A DNA stretch of 64,000 nucleotides from Platerodrilus igneus (GCA_036346225.1 JARFIW010001087.1:1860001-1924000); one strand, 5' to 3'; counted from the stretch's first letter, positions 10,240 to 22,210 are shown. Notes: a model not told the origin generated them from the sequence alone. Numbers and translations: made by a program.

Positions 10240-11147
10240 AATATGTAAACATTTGGATCTTCATGAAGCTTCTTATGGTGAAAAAGTTTATTACTTGAAC
10301 TTTCATTTCATGTACATTTTGTTACGTGACATTATTACAATTAGGATCACTTTTTGATTTACTCTCGCATTAAGTAAAATTTTGAGTTTCTAAACAGAGA
10401 TTATTTATTTTGATTTCTCTATAGAAATTTCTGGTGTACATTTATTAAATATATGAATTACATCGTGTTAAAATATATAGCGATGTCTACTATGTTAATG
10501 ACACAAGCATATATCTTATACATGTCTTTGGAATTGTAAGAACTGAGTATTAATATACATATTTAGTCGAATTTCTTTTATCTTGTTTTAACTTTTGTTT
10601 CTCTAAGTTATTTTACAGTTGTGTAAACAGGTGTCTTGATATTTAAATTTTAACATTAAGATATTCTCTAAACATTCCCCTTACCCTGATGATTTCAAGT
10701 CTCATGCAGCCTCCGAAACCATAAAGGTCGATGCAAGCTGTGCCGAAGTATTTCTTATACTTCGTCGTGCGCTTACTCTTTTTATAACATCGAGAAAAGA
10801 GTAAGGTGCAATATTGTGTTGGAAAGAAACAATATCATAGTTAAAGGTGGGTGTACCGAAATATGCCCAAACCTTATCTTATACTTACATCAATATCGAT
10901 ATTTTGCAACTTTAAAAATACTAAAATTTTGGTACAAGTCTTCCTACGGCTTTAAGATTTGTCTAATTATAGGTATTTGCAATTTGTGTATTTGCTTATA
11001 TTTGCAATCAGAATCATCTCAGCTGTTGGTGGTTTTATGATTTTTCAGGGGCCCTTTGTATTTATACTTCTAACACATAATAAATACAGTGCAGTATGCA
11101 TATTTGTAACATCTATCAGGAACTAAAATAATACACTCAAAGCTCCT
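10240..11147. other. No gene recognised; one hairpin
   Basis: AT-rich sequence. A stem CTTACTCTTTT with AAAAGAGTAAG lies at 10772-10804 with an 11-base loop. The open frame 10816-11040 has no recognisable motif. Confidence 0.45.
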
Positions 11148-11556
11148 TCCAACTCTGTATATATTTATTTAGTTTCTTATATTATTACTATAAAATTAAA
11201 GTTTGCTTTGTTAATGGTAATACCTGCTGTGTTATTTAAATTTATTCGATAAACTCGGTCGCGCTTCACCTTCAATGTTCTATCTTGTTTGCCATATATG
11301 TTGGATGACTGCGCGGCCTAACAAGTCCATTGTCACCGCTTGAACAATAGGTTTCTGTTTCGGAGGTCAGTTCCCATATAGGACTACCTCACCGCTTTAT
11401 ATTATTTTACGAGTGCAGTAATAAGTATTCTGGATACAAGAATCTTCACCGCTCTAACTGGACATCAGGTAAGAATATCGAAGGCCACATTTGTTTAATA
11501 TCTATTTGGTGATACACCCGCTTTTCTCTCCCGAGTATTTTTTTATGTACTCAAAA
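11148..11556 (-). repeat. BEL/Pao LTR, antisense copy (LTR-A)
   Basis: On the minus strand this matches 16836-17231 on the plus strand over roughly 390 bases, including shared words such as GAGAAAAGCGGGTGTATCACC-type sequence and CCGCGCAGTCA. It lies in the 3' LTR position relative to the minus-strand fragment A. Boundaries are approximate, especially at 11148. Confidence 0.7.
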
Positions 11557-11786
11557 TTCAATTTTGATCCTTGCGAGTCGGCTATTAACAGTAGCACATA
11601 TAAGCATTATAATTTAAAACATAATTATTAATCATTTACCTGTGGTCAAGTTTGTATTATCAAACATATTGTATTGATAATACAAATGTTATATTACTTG
11701 AATTGCATTCATTCCCATTATTTATCGTGTTTGATACAAAGTTTATCTTCTATAACATTTTTAAGAAAATTTGTGCCTTAGTTATT

Positions 11787-11860
11787 GGTTGATAAGATTG
11801 ATAAAGTTAATCAAAAAATGTAATGATATGGAAAGACCAATTGCTATTATGTAGCAATAC
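11787..11860 (+). repeat. 74-bp direct repeat, copy 1 (copy 2 at 14983-15056)
   Basis: Both copies run from GGTTGATAAG to TAGCAATAC and are 74 bases long with about a dozen differences. The last 27 bases are identical and contain the palindromic TTGCTAttatgTAGCAA. Similarity stops abruptly on both sides. The two copies bracket BEL fragment A. Confidence 0.75.
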
Positions 11861-12075
11861 CGATGGCAGTGTAGCGGTTATGTAATAAACAGTGCAAATA
11901 CGACAAACTACTTAATAAAGAATATAAATACCTTAAAGCCTGTGACTCACTGGACAAGAGAAGTCACACACAAAAGGTAACGGACACTCAAGAACACGCG
12001 CGCTCGGTGTGGTGTCGCTTTCAAGACTCTCGTTCAACTGTCTTCTGTTACCGTCCAAGTACGACTCATGTTACT

Positions 12076-13009
12076 TCACGCACTCGCACTACGGCGTAAG
12101 GTTTGACTCAAACTGTAGGGTCTTTTTTTAACCATGTCAAAGAAATGATCAAAAATGGGTAAAGTATCGTTGAACGGTAACGCAACAATAAAACGACCGC
12201 TAGGGTCACGAGAAAACGTGTTTTCGAAAATCATATCTGCCTTTTCTTCTTCTGGAGAAGTATAAGGCTTGGATGGCAGCTCCTCTATCTCCCAAAAACG
12301 CCTTAGCTTCTGGTCGATAGGATCTTCTACAGAAGTAAAAAATGCTTGGACAGTATCAGACTGCAAGCTTTTTGTGGGACCAATAATAGTCCAACCAAAA
12401 ATTGTATTTATGACGGCAGGCTGAAGAAATTTGCCATGTATAACACCGCCAGTGATGATGAACGGATAACCATCTGCTCCGTGGTGCATGTCGATGGTTC
12501 CTGGAGAGTTTCAGGTCGGGTCTGCAAAGTGCAGGCCGCATAAGTGTTCCCAATTATTAGGAACTTTAACGCTAGGCAATTTACCAGATATTGATGAAAG
12601 CACAAAAGTTGTGACTTCTAGAGATTTTTCAGAGTCTAAAATAGAGCGAATAGTGCAGCTGACGGCACCCCTATTGACCGCTGAAGTTGTCTGCCCAAGT
12701 CCATAAATCGGAACTTGAGAACGTATGCGTGGAAGCCAAAGTTTGCTCACGCAATCGTTTCGAATAAAGCTAGCTTGAGAGCCAGGGTCTAAGAGTACCC
12801 TGATCGGTTTGTATCTACCAGAACGATCTTGAACTTCCACAACAGCAGTGAAGAGTAAGACAGTAACCCCAAGATTTGAATTCGTCTGTGAAGACAAAAC
12901 ATTTGCCGGAATAGGACAGGCTGACTGGGTCCTATTGGCATTTTTATGCATATGTGTAGCGGTTGGTTCAGCTGAACGGCTAGAAGCAGGTTGCGCTTCA
13001 AGATGTAGC
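12076..13009 (-). pseudogene. BEL/Pao fragment A: protease and pol linker
   Basis: This is a retrotransposon aspartic protease followed by the linker that precedes RT in BEL/Pao pol. The active site reads LLDPGSQASFI (codons near 12776-12797), with DPG in place of the usual DSG or DTG. The next frame (12489-12076) carries the family block ending FGWTIIGP, then FWEIEELPS, SPEEE and GRFIVALPFND, all typical of the segment just upstream of BEL RT. The reading ends at 12076; RT, RNase H and integrase are absent. A frame change lies near 12500. The fragment points toward LTR-A at 11148-11556. Confidence 0.8.
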
Positions 13010-14201
13010 AAGGTATGATGCGGTTTGGCGCAAGTTTGACAAGAATTATAGGATTTGCATTGCATGGACGCATGGTCTGTACGTAAGCAATTTAAACAGA
13101 GGCGTAAGCGTTTGACAATGTCGAAACGTTCTGTCGGAGTTTTATTTAGAAACGATTAACATCTGTAAATTAAGTGATTGCCCTTGCAAAAAGGCCAATG
13201 GCGCGAAAATGAATTCTTTAAGTCATTGGAGCTAATTGGTGTATCCAGTGAAACTACGTTAGAAGAAACTCTTGCTTTAAATTGAAGCGCTGAAGATTTC
13301 TTAGGCACTGATGTGTGAGCTATATGAGCAGTCGTCAAATAAGAAGCAGGTGCGTTTGAAGAAAATGTTTCCAACGCTGTACATTGTTGAGTTAAAAAAT
13401 ATCTCAAATCATCGAAATTAGGTATTTGCTTAGGATCCAATTGGAGTTCAAAGCGTTTTCTAGTGAACCGATCGAGTTTTTCTAAAAGAAAATCGACTAG
13501 AATAAAGTTCGATTGTTTAGTAGTAAATTTTAAGTTAGTTAGAACAGCAAGGTTCTCTGAAAAACAATCAATAAGTGCCCTATGTTTCTTACTGTCTTCT
13601 GATTTTAAATGTGAAAAGTCTTTCATATTCTTCCAATGCAAATTTGCTAATAACTGTGGATTGCTAAATCACTCATGCAAGGCATTATATGAAATAATAA
13701 AATTATTCCCAGGAACGGGCACAGATTTAATAATTTTCAAAGTTCCTCCGCTACAGCAGTTAATAAGGTAATTTAATTTCTCAATATTGGTCAACGAAGC
13801 ATTATTGTAAACAAGACTGTTAAATAAATCAATAAAGGATGAGAATTCAGTTACCTCATTATTAAAATGTGGCAACTTTAAAGGCAACAATTTTGATTCG
13901 GTACTGCTTGGTGTACTTTCACTAATTTGCGCTGCCTGCGTTTTTTGTACTGCTTCAATATGAAGCAAAATGCAATAATAAGTCGCACCTACCTCTTTTC
14001 GTAGAGCGTTGAATGCTAATAATTCTACATCGTTACATGATGCAAAGACATCATTTCAACCCTATTAAAACCCTTTGTTTGAATATGGAATAATGTATTT
14101 AAACTTGAATCACTCTGTATAGTGTTGTCAAATTTCAATATTTCCATAATGCGTATTATAAATAACTCAAGTTGAGCTAAATCTGTCTTTTTTGGAGCCA
14201 T
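13010..14201 (-). pseudogene. BEL/Pao fragment A: gag
   Basis: Gag of the DUF1759 type. The likely start is the ATG at 14201-14199, opening MAPKKTDLAQLELF. The conserved capsid-like block with LPLKLPHFNNEVTEFSSF and INCCSGGTLKII lies at 13968-13669 and continues in another frame at 13641-13156. The zinc-knuckle region is at about 13170-13010, with CLNCLRTDHASMQC and CQTCAKPHHTLLH. At least one in-frame stop (near 13157) and two frame changes break the gene. It probably formed the virus-like particle of the element. Confidence 0.75.
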
Positions 14202-14982
14202 AATAAAAATGTTATCCTGAAAGACGTAGAAATCCTGTATACACAGTAACCCTCAGATGTACGTTGAGAATTAAATATTATGGGTTGTTGTTCAAGCACG
14301 AAAATGTAAAATATCCCTTAAATCAATCACCTTTATGACTATTAGCCTCCAATAAGTATTAAGCAACAAGTGGTAAACCTTACGGTTTGTCAAAACGCTT
14401 ACGAAGTGTTAGGATAAAATTCACTGTTTAAAGCGGACGGCTTTGAACTTGAAAGATTTATAGATCCACTAATATTTAAATCTGGCTAACATATTTGAAG
14501 AAAGCTGCGCTTTTACAATTTTATTACCCCTGCAGATGTGTTCAATATTTCACGTTTGCAAACCGACTGCAGAGTTTTTATGTAATATAAAAAACGCGCA
14601 ATGGGTTTTAATTACAAAGCAAATCCCTTTACCTTTCTTATTTGAGAAGTACAATGCAAATTATAATTTTCAAGTTTGCCGTGTGTTTTCTATACCGCTA
14701 AAGTGAGTTTAAGACAAAACTAACAAATTTTATGTTAAAGGATTTATTTGTAATTAAACGCTTGAATTAATTACGGCAAAATCACTTAATTTAATGTAAA
14801 GAAAGTATATAGCTAATATTTTACACATTTTAACCCGCTAAATATGGGGTTTAAAACACAAATTTAACAACTAAAGTAAATAATTAAAAACAACGCTCGC
14901 TGAAATGCAAAAATAATATTCAGTATAGGACATGCGTATAAACATAGGACAGGTGAATTCGGATCGCATTAAGGACCAATGT
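14202..14982. other. No gene recognised; presumed leader of fragment A or spacer
   Basis: AT-rich sequence upstream of the fragment A gag start. No match to LTR-A or LTR-B is visible, so the expected 5' LTR of fragment A is not here. Confidence 0.4.
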
Positions 14983-15056
14983 GGTTGATAAGGTTGATAA
15001 AATTAATCGAAAAATCTTATTAGAGGGCAAGACCAATTGCTATTATGTAGCAATAC
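14983..15056 (+). repeat. 74-bp direct repeat, copy 2
   Basis: Second copy of 11787-11860. It abuts the first recognisable codons of BEL fragment B. Confidence 0.75.
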
Positions 15057-15974
15057 AATCGTGTTGCTAAATGCTTGCATTGCAAAGTTGACCATCCGCT
15101 ACATAAATGCCTCGCCTTTTTAGAATTAAGCCCTAACGACCTCTATAATTTTGTAAAAGGACACACACTTTGCATTAACTGTCTAAGCTGTTCACATACT
15201 TTTTCCAAGTGTAAATCGATTATGATTTGTAGCACTTGTTGCCAGAGGCATCATACCTCGTTACACTTTAAACCCCCATTAGAATCGCTTTCAAAAAGTA
15301 GTGTTCCTACTAGAGTTTATACCGTCTGGTCTGATAACGCCGAACAAGATATTTGCAAGACATCTGTTCCCCCTGTTTTGAAGACCTGAGACCTACCACC
15401 AGTAAGTCGTTTCTCCTCTGCTAGCAATAATTCCAATGTTGTATTATTTAACACGAATCTCCACAATAGGGTGGTTTTATTGTCTACTGCGCAAATTGAA
15501 GTTCGTGATCGTTTCGGTAATTTTCAAAAGTTTCGCTGCATGTTAGATACCGGTAGTATGACTTCATTTATTACTCAACAATGTGTTAAGCGCTTAGGTT
15601 TAAAACCTACTTCGCTACCTCTTACCCTTATCGGGTTTGGCTCTAGGTAGACCGTGGCTACTCACGGCGCTGTTACTGTCTTTATTAAACCAGTGAACAA
15701 AATGAATCCTTTCTTTAACATTGACGCAATAGTACTACCTCAGATTTGTGAAAACCTGCCTACTACTTGCGTTAACGTCAACCAGTTACCGTCATTACAT
15801 AACATTCAGTTAGCCGACCCACAGTTTTCAAAACCCGGTTCTATATGTTTATTACTAGGGACCGATATATTTCCAGAAATTCTAATAAATGATCGTGTTC
15901 CTGTAGAACACCATACACCCATAGGCATGAATACTGTTTTTGGATATATTTTAATGGGATTAATTACCTCGTGA
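15057..15974 (+). pseudogene. BEL/Pao fragment B: gag zinc knuckles and protease
   Basis: The reading starts inside gag at the zinc-knuckle block, so the fragment is 5'-truncated. Visible are CLHCKVDHPLHKC, CINCLSCSHTFSKC and CSTCCQRHHTSLH. After a stop at about 15388 the protease follows, with the active site LDTGSMTSFI (DTGS at 15546-15557) and a second stop near 15647. The block LLLGTDIFPEIL and FGYILMG, typical of the BEL post-protease region, closes the segment. Sequence differs clearly from fragment A, so A and B are different subfamilies. Confidence 0.8.
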
Positions 15975-16835
15975 AGCATCCTACAGGTTACCGCTTTACT
16001 TTGCTCTGCGGACCAAGTACCCTTCCTGGAAAAGATTGTTTTCAAATTTTGGGAGGTAGAATCAATTCCAGACGTCGAACTCCTTTCAGTAGCGAAAATG
16101 GAAGCTAAAATCATTTACAAGGAAATTCATACGCGGACAGATCAGGGCCGTTATGTAGTTTCTTTGTTTTTTAAGGATGCTGCTCCCACGTTTACCGGAA
16201 GTCGCGATAGCAATACAAAGATTCCTTTCCTTAGAACGATGCCTTCTCAAACAGCCCTTTGTATATCAACAATATAAAGATTTTCTTCAAGAATACATCG
16301 ATCTTCAACACATGCAGCCTATCCCTTATAAGGGTCACTTTGATCATTCTTATTATATACCTCATCATTGTGTTATAAAACCTAACAGTGTTAGCACTAA
16401 GCTTCACGTGGTTTTTAATGCCTCCGCTCAATATATTTCCGGAGGTACACTGAATGATTATTTATTAATAGGTCGCAAATTGCCAAGAGATCTCACTGCA
16501 CTGTTATTACAATTTTGTCTGCATTGTTACGTTTTCACCGCAGATATTCGTCAAATGTATCGGAAAAATCTTATTGCACCTGATCAGCGTGATTATCAAC
16601 GGATTGTGTGGCGTTTCTCCGCTGATGATCCTATCCAGGATTTTCATCTTAATACCGTTACTTATGGGGTCAACTGCGCACCATTTCTTGCCCTACGTAC
16701 TCTTTTGCAACTTGCCGATGATGAAGGTGGACCCTTTCTTCTAGCCGCTTTCGCTCTTCGTGATCGTACCTAATTGATGACGTAGGGGCAGGTCGAGATA
16801 CTTTTCAATCCGCTTTGGATTTAACCAACTTTGAA
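15975..16835 (+). pseudogene. BEL/Pao fragment B: reverse transcriptase, cut off at the LTR
   Basis: RT copies element RNA into DNA. The BEL-type N-terminal half is readable at 16177-16773: HHCVIKPNSVSTKLHVVFNAS, where the conserved VVFDAS has N for D, then FTADIRQMY and NCAPFLALRTL. The catalytic box IDDV is encoded at 16773-16784 but one frame off, so a frameshift sits just before it. The reading runs to 16835 and stops exactly at the start of the LTR. RNase H and integrase are therefore deleted. Not functional. Confidence 0.85.
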
Positions 16836-17231
16836 TGTTGAGTACATAAAAAAGATACTCAAAAGAGAAAAGCGGGTGTATCACCAAACAGATATTAAAC
16901 AAATGCGGCCTTCAATATTCTTACCTGATGTCCAGTTAGAGCGGTGAAGGTTCTTGGATCCAGAACACTTATTACTGCATTCGTAAAATAATATAAAGCG
17001 GTGAGGCAGTTCTATACGAAGACTGACCTCTGAAACAGAAACTTATTGTTCAAGAGGCGACAATGGACTATGCTAGGCCGCGCAGTCACCCATATATATG
17101 GCAAATAAGATAGAACATTGAAGGTGAAACGCGACCGGGACAGAGCAGATATTACTATTAACAAAATAAACTTAAATTTTATAGTTGTAATATAAGAAGG
17201 AAAATGAATATATACAAGGTTTGACGGAACA
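16836..17231 (+). repeat. BEL/Pao LTR, sense copy (LTR-B)
   Basis: Begins TGTTGAGTACAT directly after RT codons and probably ends near GGAACA at 17231, giving the TG...CA form of BEL LTRs. It is the inverted counterpart of 11148-11556. The right boundary is inferred. Confidence 0.65.
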
Positions 17232-18044
17232 TTCCGCCCACTAAAATGAAAACATTTTATTTTCATTGGGTTTAAACGCGAAAAAATGGTACGTATTGCA
17301 ATATAAAATTCAGGAATCAGTTATAGGTTACCTTAGGGCAGTACAAATAATTCGGAGTGTTGGTATCAATATAAGTTACTACCAAGAAATTATTAGTATA
17401 CCGAAAGACACTGAGTATATAACAATTCCAGACAATTTATTATTTCCCTGGCAAGCTCATACTAGCAGTGCTTAATTATCTTTTAAGGAGTAGGCTATCC
17501 TGTAGGCGGGACACCACATATGAAAGATGTACAACAAAGTAAAGGTACATATTACCCACTAGATACCGGTAGCATCGTGCCTACAGTATATTCACCTCGT
17601 CACTAAATTAGTAAGTGCGCAAAATAAATAGTATAATATTTTGTTTGACCAAACAGACCTTATAATTACAATGAGACTAAAATAAGTTTTGTAAATAAAT
17701 ATTATTACCTATACGTGAACTACTCCAATAGCAAACCGGTTGACCAGATTCTGACAGTATGAACATTATTATTCAAGACAGCACCATGTTCTAATATAAA
17801 CAGGCGTAAAAGGAACGCCACAGAGAAGCACGTAATAGTAGTAAAAGAAACACTGAGTAGTATAAGCAGTAACTATATTATACTTAGCCAATGTTGGTGG
17901 ATTAAAAAATATGTCCGTACATATTTTAATATTACAAACAGGTTCAAAGTAAATAATTGGGTTCTCGGTTTGTGAAGTAAGACGTTGGAGATGACACGTT
18001 GCAAACGTGAGAGTAATACAACGTTATTAACACAAGTGGATTTT
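17232..18044. other. No gene recognised
   Basis: AT-rich spacer between LTR-B and the 3' LTR of BEL element C. The open frame 17266-17475 has no known motif. Confidence 0.45.
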
Positions 18045-18469
18045 TCGTATACTGTAGGAATATTGAGGTTTTGATTACAACAACTAACTTTTATACGACC
18101 GCGGAGTTCGTGCAATTTAAATGAAAATTAATGAAAGTATCAGGTGAAGTGATAACAACAACTGGGTAACACTTACATAAATTGGCTTCTTTTTCGATGC
18201 TTGTCTAGCGGCGATTCCCTTGTAGATGCGTAGCCACGCGTGTAAAATTCACAACAGAATTGATGCAAATTTGAAGATACTTTTTAGGAGATCTTCGCCG
18301 CGACACACTTTTCAAAATGTCACAACCCCACGGCAGTTGGTTATATTCTTACTTCTCGCGCACTCACAATTGCCGATGTTTCATTCGACTCGATTACCGC
18401 GCGCGCACAAATAAATTGTCGGCCAAACTTAAGCAACCTGAGTTGTCTATCCGCGGGGACGGCCCATAC
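18045..18469 (-). repeat. BEL element C 3' LTR
   Basis: Aligns along its length with 22819-23236, including the shared block around GGCGATTCCCTTGTAGATGCG. The ends have drifted: TCGTATACTG stands in place of TGTGGACTG. Confidence 0.8.
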
Positions 18470-18652
18470 TGCCCACCAAAGTAGCATCCGGGTGCTATTT
18501 TCAAAATAAAACTCAAGCCCAAGGATTACAAACAACGGGATGCATGTTGAAACTAACTAGTTTAATAAACCAAAATTAATTAAATTCCAGTAAGGTAAAT
18601 TCAAACAAGTACAATACAGCACAAACTTACCATATATTTGTTAAACATTAAG

Positions 18653-19238
18653 TTATTGTGAGGGTAAAGCACACAATTTTATCAAGAGACGTTTTAGCAA
18701 CCCTGCAGCAGTTTCAAGAGTGGCTACGCGTGGAACACCAACAGTTCCGATATGGAGATTAGTAATGCGAGCAAGTTGCCAGCGAAGAAAAGGAATTCCA
18801 CCCTCCTTTATGATGACAGGGAGCCTATATCGATTGGTTCTAGGCGTTTGGATTTGAACCAGTGACTACGTTGATAGAGATGGTGCAAATAGTCATGGTG
18901 CCACTGATTCCAGAATCCCTTGTACATGGATTGCACTAACTGCCAGCGAGAGAGACGAGGCATACTAATACGCGAAAGATTTGGATTCGGGGCGCTGGCT
19001 AGAGGTTCTTGTGTCAAAAAACGACCAGAAATCAAAAAGCGCATGTCATTGAGGTCACTACTTATACTACACAAGGGTTGAGAGTTCAAAACAGCTTTGA
19101 TTTGGATCGCAAGCGTTTGAAGCTCTTCGAAGCTAAGAATCTGACTACCAACGATATTGGCTAAATGGATTTTCAAAGATTTGCCTGAGGTTTTCCAGAT
19201 TCCTCCGAAATGCGGTGCGGAGGGGCGAATGAAATGTC
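18653..19238 (-). pseudogene. BEL element C integrase, C-terminal half
   Basis: Integrase joins element DNA to the host genome. The readable part starts in the core at APHFGGIW (about 19215), continues through the FEEL block holding the catalytic glutamate, and NSQPLC, then the DUF5641-type C-terminal domain with LSRWQLVQSMYKGFW at about 18930. The frame changes near 18811, after which the normal end (RVATLETAAG, KLCALPSQ) follows to a TAA at 18655-18653. The zinc-binding domain and first catalytic aspartate are missing: the core is joined directly to the RNase H connection at about 19238. Confidence 0.8.
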
Positions 19239-20140
19239 AAGCGTTGAATAAGATGCTTAAACACAAAGGTGACAGGAGTGAGAAAACTTAATGAATCATA
19301 GGTACGCGCAACAGTACAGAGCAAAATACGTTTGGTAATAGTATCGTTACAGGGTTGGACACTAAACACAAAGAAATCTTGAGCAGATTGCCATTAAAGG
19401 CCTAGCACCTTGATGGTAAATTCCGCATTGTTAGAGTTTAGGTCAGACTCGGTTAGTTAGTTCGACGGGTATATCGCCCAAGAGGAATGTACAATTACTG
19501 GCCCACTTGCGCAGCTCAAAACAACCTGCACCAAAAAGTTCTGTAAGTTGATATTTCACGCTTGCGCCTCTTGAAAGATAGATGCACCCCACAAGATATC
19601 ATTAACATACACATGGTCCTTCAACGGTTGTGCGGCTAAAGGATGGCTAACTTTCCCTAACTCTGCCAATTTCAGAAAGGTTCTAATTGCTAGAAAAGGT
19701 GCCGGGGACACTTCATAGATAATCGTGTTCAATTGATATGTTTGGATTGGCAGGGAGCGGTCCCACCGCCATTGCATTAACTGATTGCTACGATCAACTT
19801 TGGTAATCAAAATTAGTCTACATATTTGTTAAATATCACTAACAAAAACAAATTTTTGAATGTGAAAAGTGAACAGGATTTTGACAAGGTCATTGTGGAG
19901 CTTGGGTCCCGTGATCAATACGCCATTCGAGGACACTCCATTTGAAAATACCGTGGAGGCATCGAAAACAACTCTCAGTTTAGGTTGAGCATTGTATATT
20001 TGAAAAATTGCGTGATACGGAATATAATATGAATTATTACCTCTAGGGGGAATGGCAAACGCGTCATGTGACCTGACGTTTCATATTCAGTCATAAAATC
20101 AATATATAACTGACGCAAGGCGTGTTTGCCATCAAGCCGA
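19239..20140 (-). pseudogene. BEL element C reverse transcriptase and connection
   Basis: The RT block with KLRVVFDAST lies near 19970 and the segment LNTIIYEVSPAPFLAIRTFLKL near 19715. The catalytic box reads YVND: the codon at 19603-19601 is AAT (asparagine) where the family has aspartate. Downstream, 19369-19270 carries the connection signature TKRILLCTVARTYDSLSFL. Stops and frame changes occur throughout. With the catalytic aspartate replaced, this copy would be dead even if its frame were open. Confidence 0.8.
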
Positions 20141-20142
20141 CG

Positions 20143-20947
20143 CTATAAAGAAAATAAACGTTTAATAGCGATGGATTTAGAACCCGGAAAATCGGGGCGA
20201 TCTTCCTTGAACGGTAAACTAATGTCGAATCTTCCGTTAGATAAACAAAACAACGAATCATCGAACAATTGCCGTGCCAGATCTTCCTCGGGGGAAGATA
20301 TTTTCTTAGAGGAAATTTCCTCAAGTAGCCAGAACTTCTGGAGATTAGCGTCGATAAATGGGTCAACAGATACAACATACGAATGTAAGCAAAATGCTGA
20401 CAAAAGGTCCATGGGACCAAAGACTATATAGCCGGAGATTATGTTATGTGCGACAAGTAGGACTGTCAGTTATTTTACCATCTAATAAAATATGAGCAGC
20501 GATATCTGCGCCTAATAACAATTGAACCGGAGTCGATCCTCCAATGTTCATCTGCGAGCTTTAAATTCTCTAAGTAAGACTACCTAGTTTCTACCGGGAC
20601 AGAGCTAAGGTTTTCACAAAATGTGAGAGAACCATAAAATTCACATTGAAATAATGATCGATTAGAACGGATTCATAATCTTGGATGGGGCGAATATTCG
20701 CTGAAACCATACGTAATGCTTGCTACGAGGTTTGACCTAATCCAGAAATCGCAACAGATGAAGGACGTGACAAAAAGCCAATTGCTTTGCGACACGCTTC
20801 GGTCATAAATGAGATTTGACTACCAATGTCAACAAGAGCACGACCAATTTGGGGTTGCTTGTTCCTATCAAGAATTTCATAATAAACAGTAGACAAAAGA
20901 ACTAATCCGGTTGTTGCGGTGGAATCAACTATCCTAGTGACACACAA
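20143..20947 (-). pseudogene. BEL element C protease and pol linker
   Basis: The protease active site reads ALVDIGSQISFM at about 20850, with DIG for DSG/DTG. The block AISGLGQTS then ends in a stop at 20723. The linker at 20412-20143 carries FWLLEEISSKK, SPEEDLA and GRFDISLPFKED, matching fragment A in order and content. The stretch between 20720 and 20420 is degraded. Confidence 0.75.
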
Positions 20948-21790
20948 TATGGCTAGAAAGAACGGAAGGTAAACTATCTATTTGGGAGGTATCAGCTGAG
21001 GGTCTCAAAGTCCCATTTGAGGATACAAAATGTAACGATGAATGATGTCGACGATGACATTAGCTACATGTAAACTTTGATGAACAAGTTACCGTATGAT
21101 TAGGACGAAGACAGTTTAAACATACACCAACAGGTTTGGCTTATTCGTATCGTTGTGCAAGGGTCAATTTCAAAAATTACTCGCTGGCATAAAAAGAGAA
21201 TTCCTTTACAAAGAACACAATGGGGCAAGTTTCTTGATTTACACCTGTGGCAATTGTTTAGGTTTAGCATCAGACAAATAACGCGCAAATTGCCTCGTGG
21301 CTGACCCTGAATGAATAGGTCTTCTCGAGGGTTTTGGATAGACCATTTCTTTATGTCTTCATATCACACTAGGAAGGCGCACATTTGACATTTGGGGTGA
21401 CGGGAGCTGTTGGGCCGGCGTGTCTGGTATCTCAGACCCACTAGGTAGGGCCTTTGGCTCCAAACTGTCCTGCAGTACAAGAATTGCAAAATAAATTTGA
21501 TTAATAAACTTCCTTTCTTTAAGCAGACAAAGTTGTTCCTCTTCACTAAAGGCTTGCAAAATAACTAACTAATTTTGATTATATTCAGTGTATGCATGTT
21601 CTCTTGTACGGCACTGAATTTTAAACAAAGTTATAATACATGGGTCATCTACAACACGATTTCCTACATCTATAGTTTCTTGTAATCTAGCCACATGCAA
21701 AGCATTGGCTAGCACTAACTTATCAGGTTTTGGAGGAATTATAAATATTGTAGGTTTAACTTCAACTTGTAACAAATAAGTTTGTATTGC
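20948..21790 (-). pseudogene. BEL element C gag remnant
   Basis: Gag is heavily decayed. The part at 21775-21569 carries KPDKLVLANALHVARLQET, and a second segment follows at 21559-21359. A cysteine- and histidine-rich stretch near 21240-21100 is the expected zinc-knuckle position but lies across several frames. The assignment rests mainly on position upstream of the protease. Confidence 0.55.
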
Positions 21791-22056
21791 TGAACAAGTA
21801 TTAAATTTGAAATATTAACTGAAAAGACTTGTAAACTTGAAGTATTCAATTTTAGTATTCAATTTTAACTATCAGTAGTGAAAAAACAACCATAATCATT
21901 GGTGGTACAATAATTCAACATAATTGTTCTTGCACTTTTACTAAATACGTGAATATTTAATTTGTAGCTGTATTGTTCTTATTGACTTGTTTTCTTACTA
22001 GAAATTAATATCAATAGCTTTTTAACTTAGCATTGACCCTTACATTTGCTGGACGC

Positions 22057-22075
22057 GACGCTCTCAGCGTCGCTA
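22057..22075. other. Perfect 8-bp hairpin
   Basis: GCGACGCT, a three-base loop, then AGCGTCGC. It marks the left edge of the GC-rich region in the leader of BEL element C. Confidence 0.6.
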
Positions 22076-22154
22076 TAGTGCCATGTAACTCCACGAGTTT
22101 TTCGGCATGTTGAAATTTCTTCTTCTGGTAAGTTGTGGTTTGTAGTTGATGTTG

Positions 22155-22162
<8 letters not shown>

Positions 22163-22209
<47 letters not shown>

Positions 22210-22210
22210 G
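22163..22210. repeat. (TA)n microsatellite
   Basis: About 23 TA units with one TTT interruption near 22199. Confidence 0.95.

Noticed and set aside
10816..11040. Reading frame of 74 codons
   Set aside because: Rich in Ile, Leu, Tyr and Cys as expected from AT-rich DNA; no motif.
17266..17475. Reading frame of 69 codons between BEL elements
   Set aside because: No match to BEL proteins or to any motif I know.
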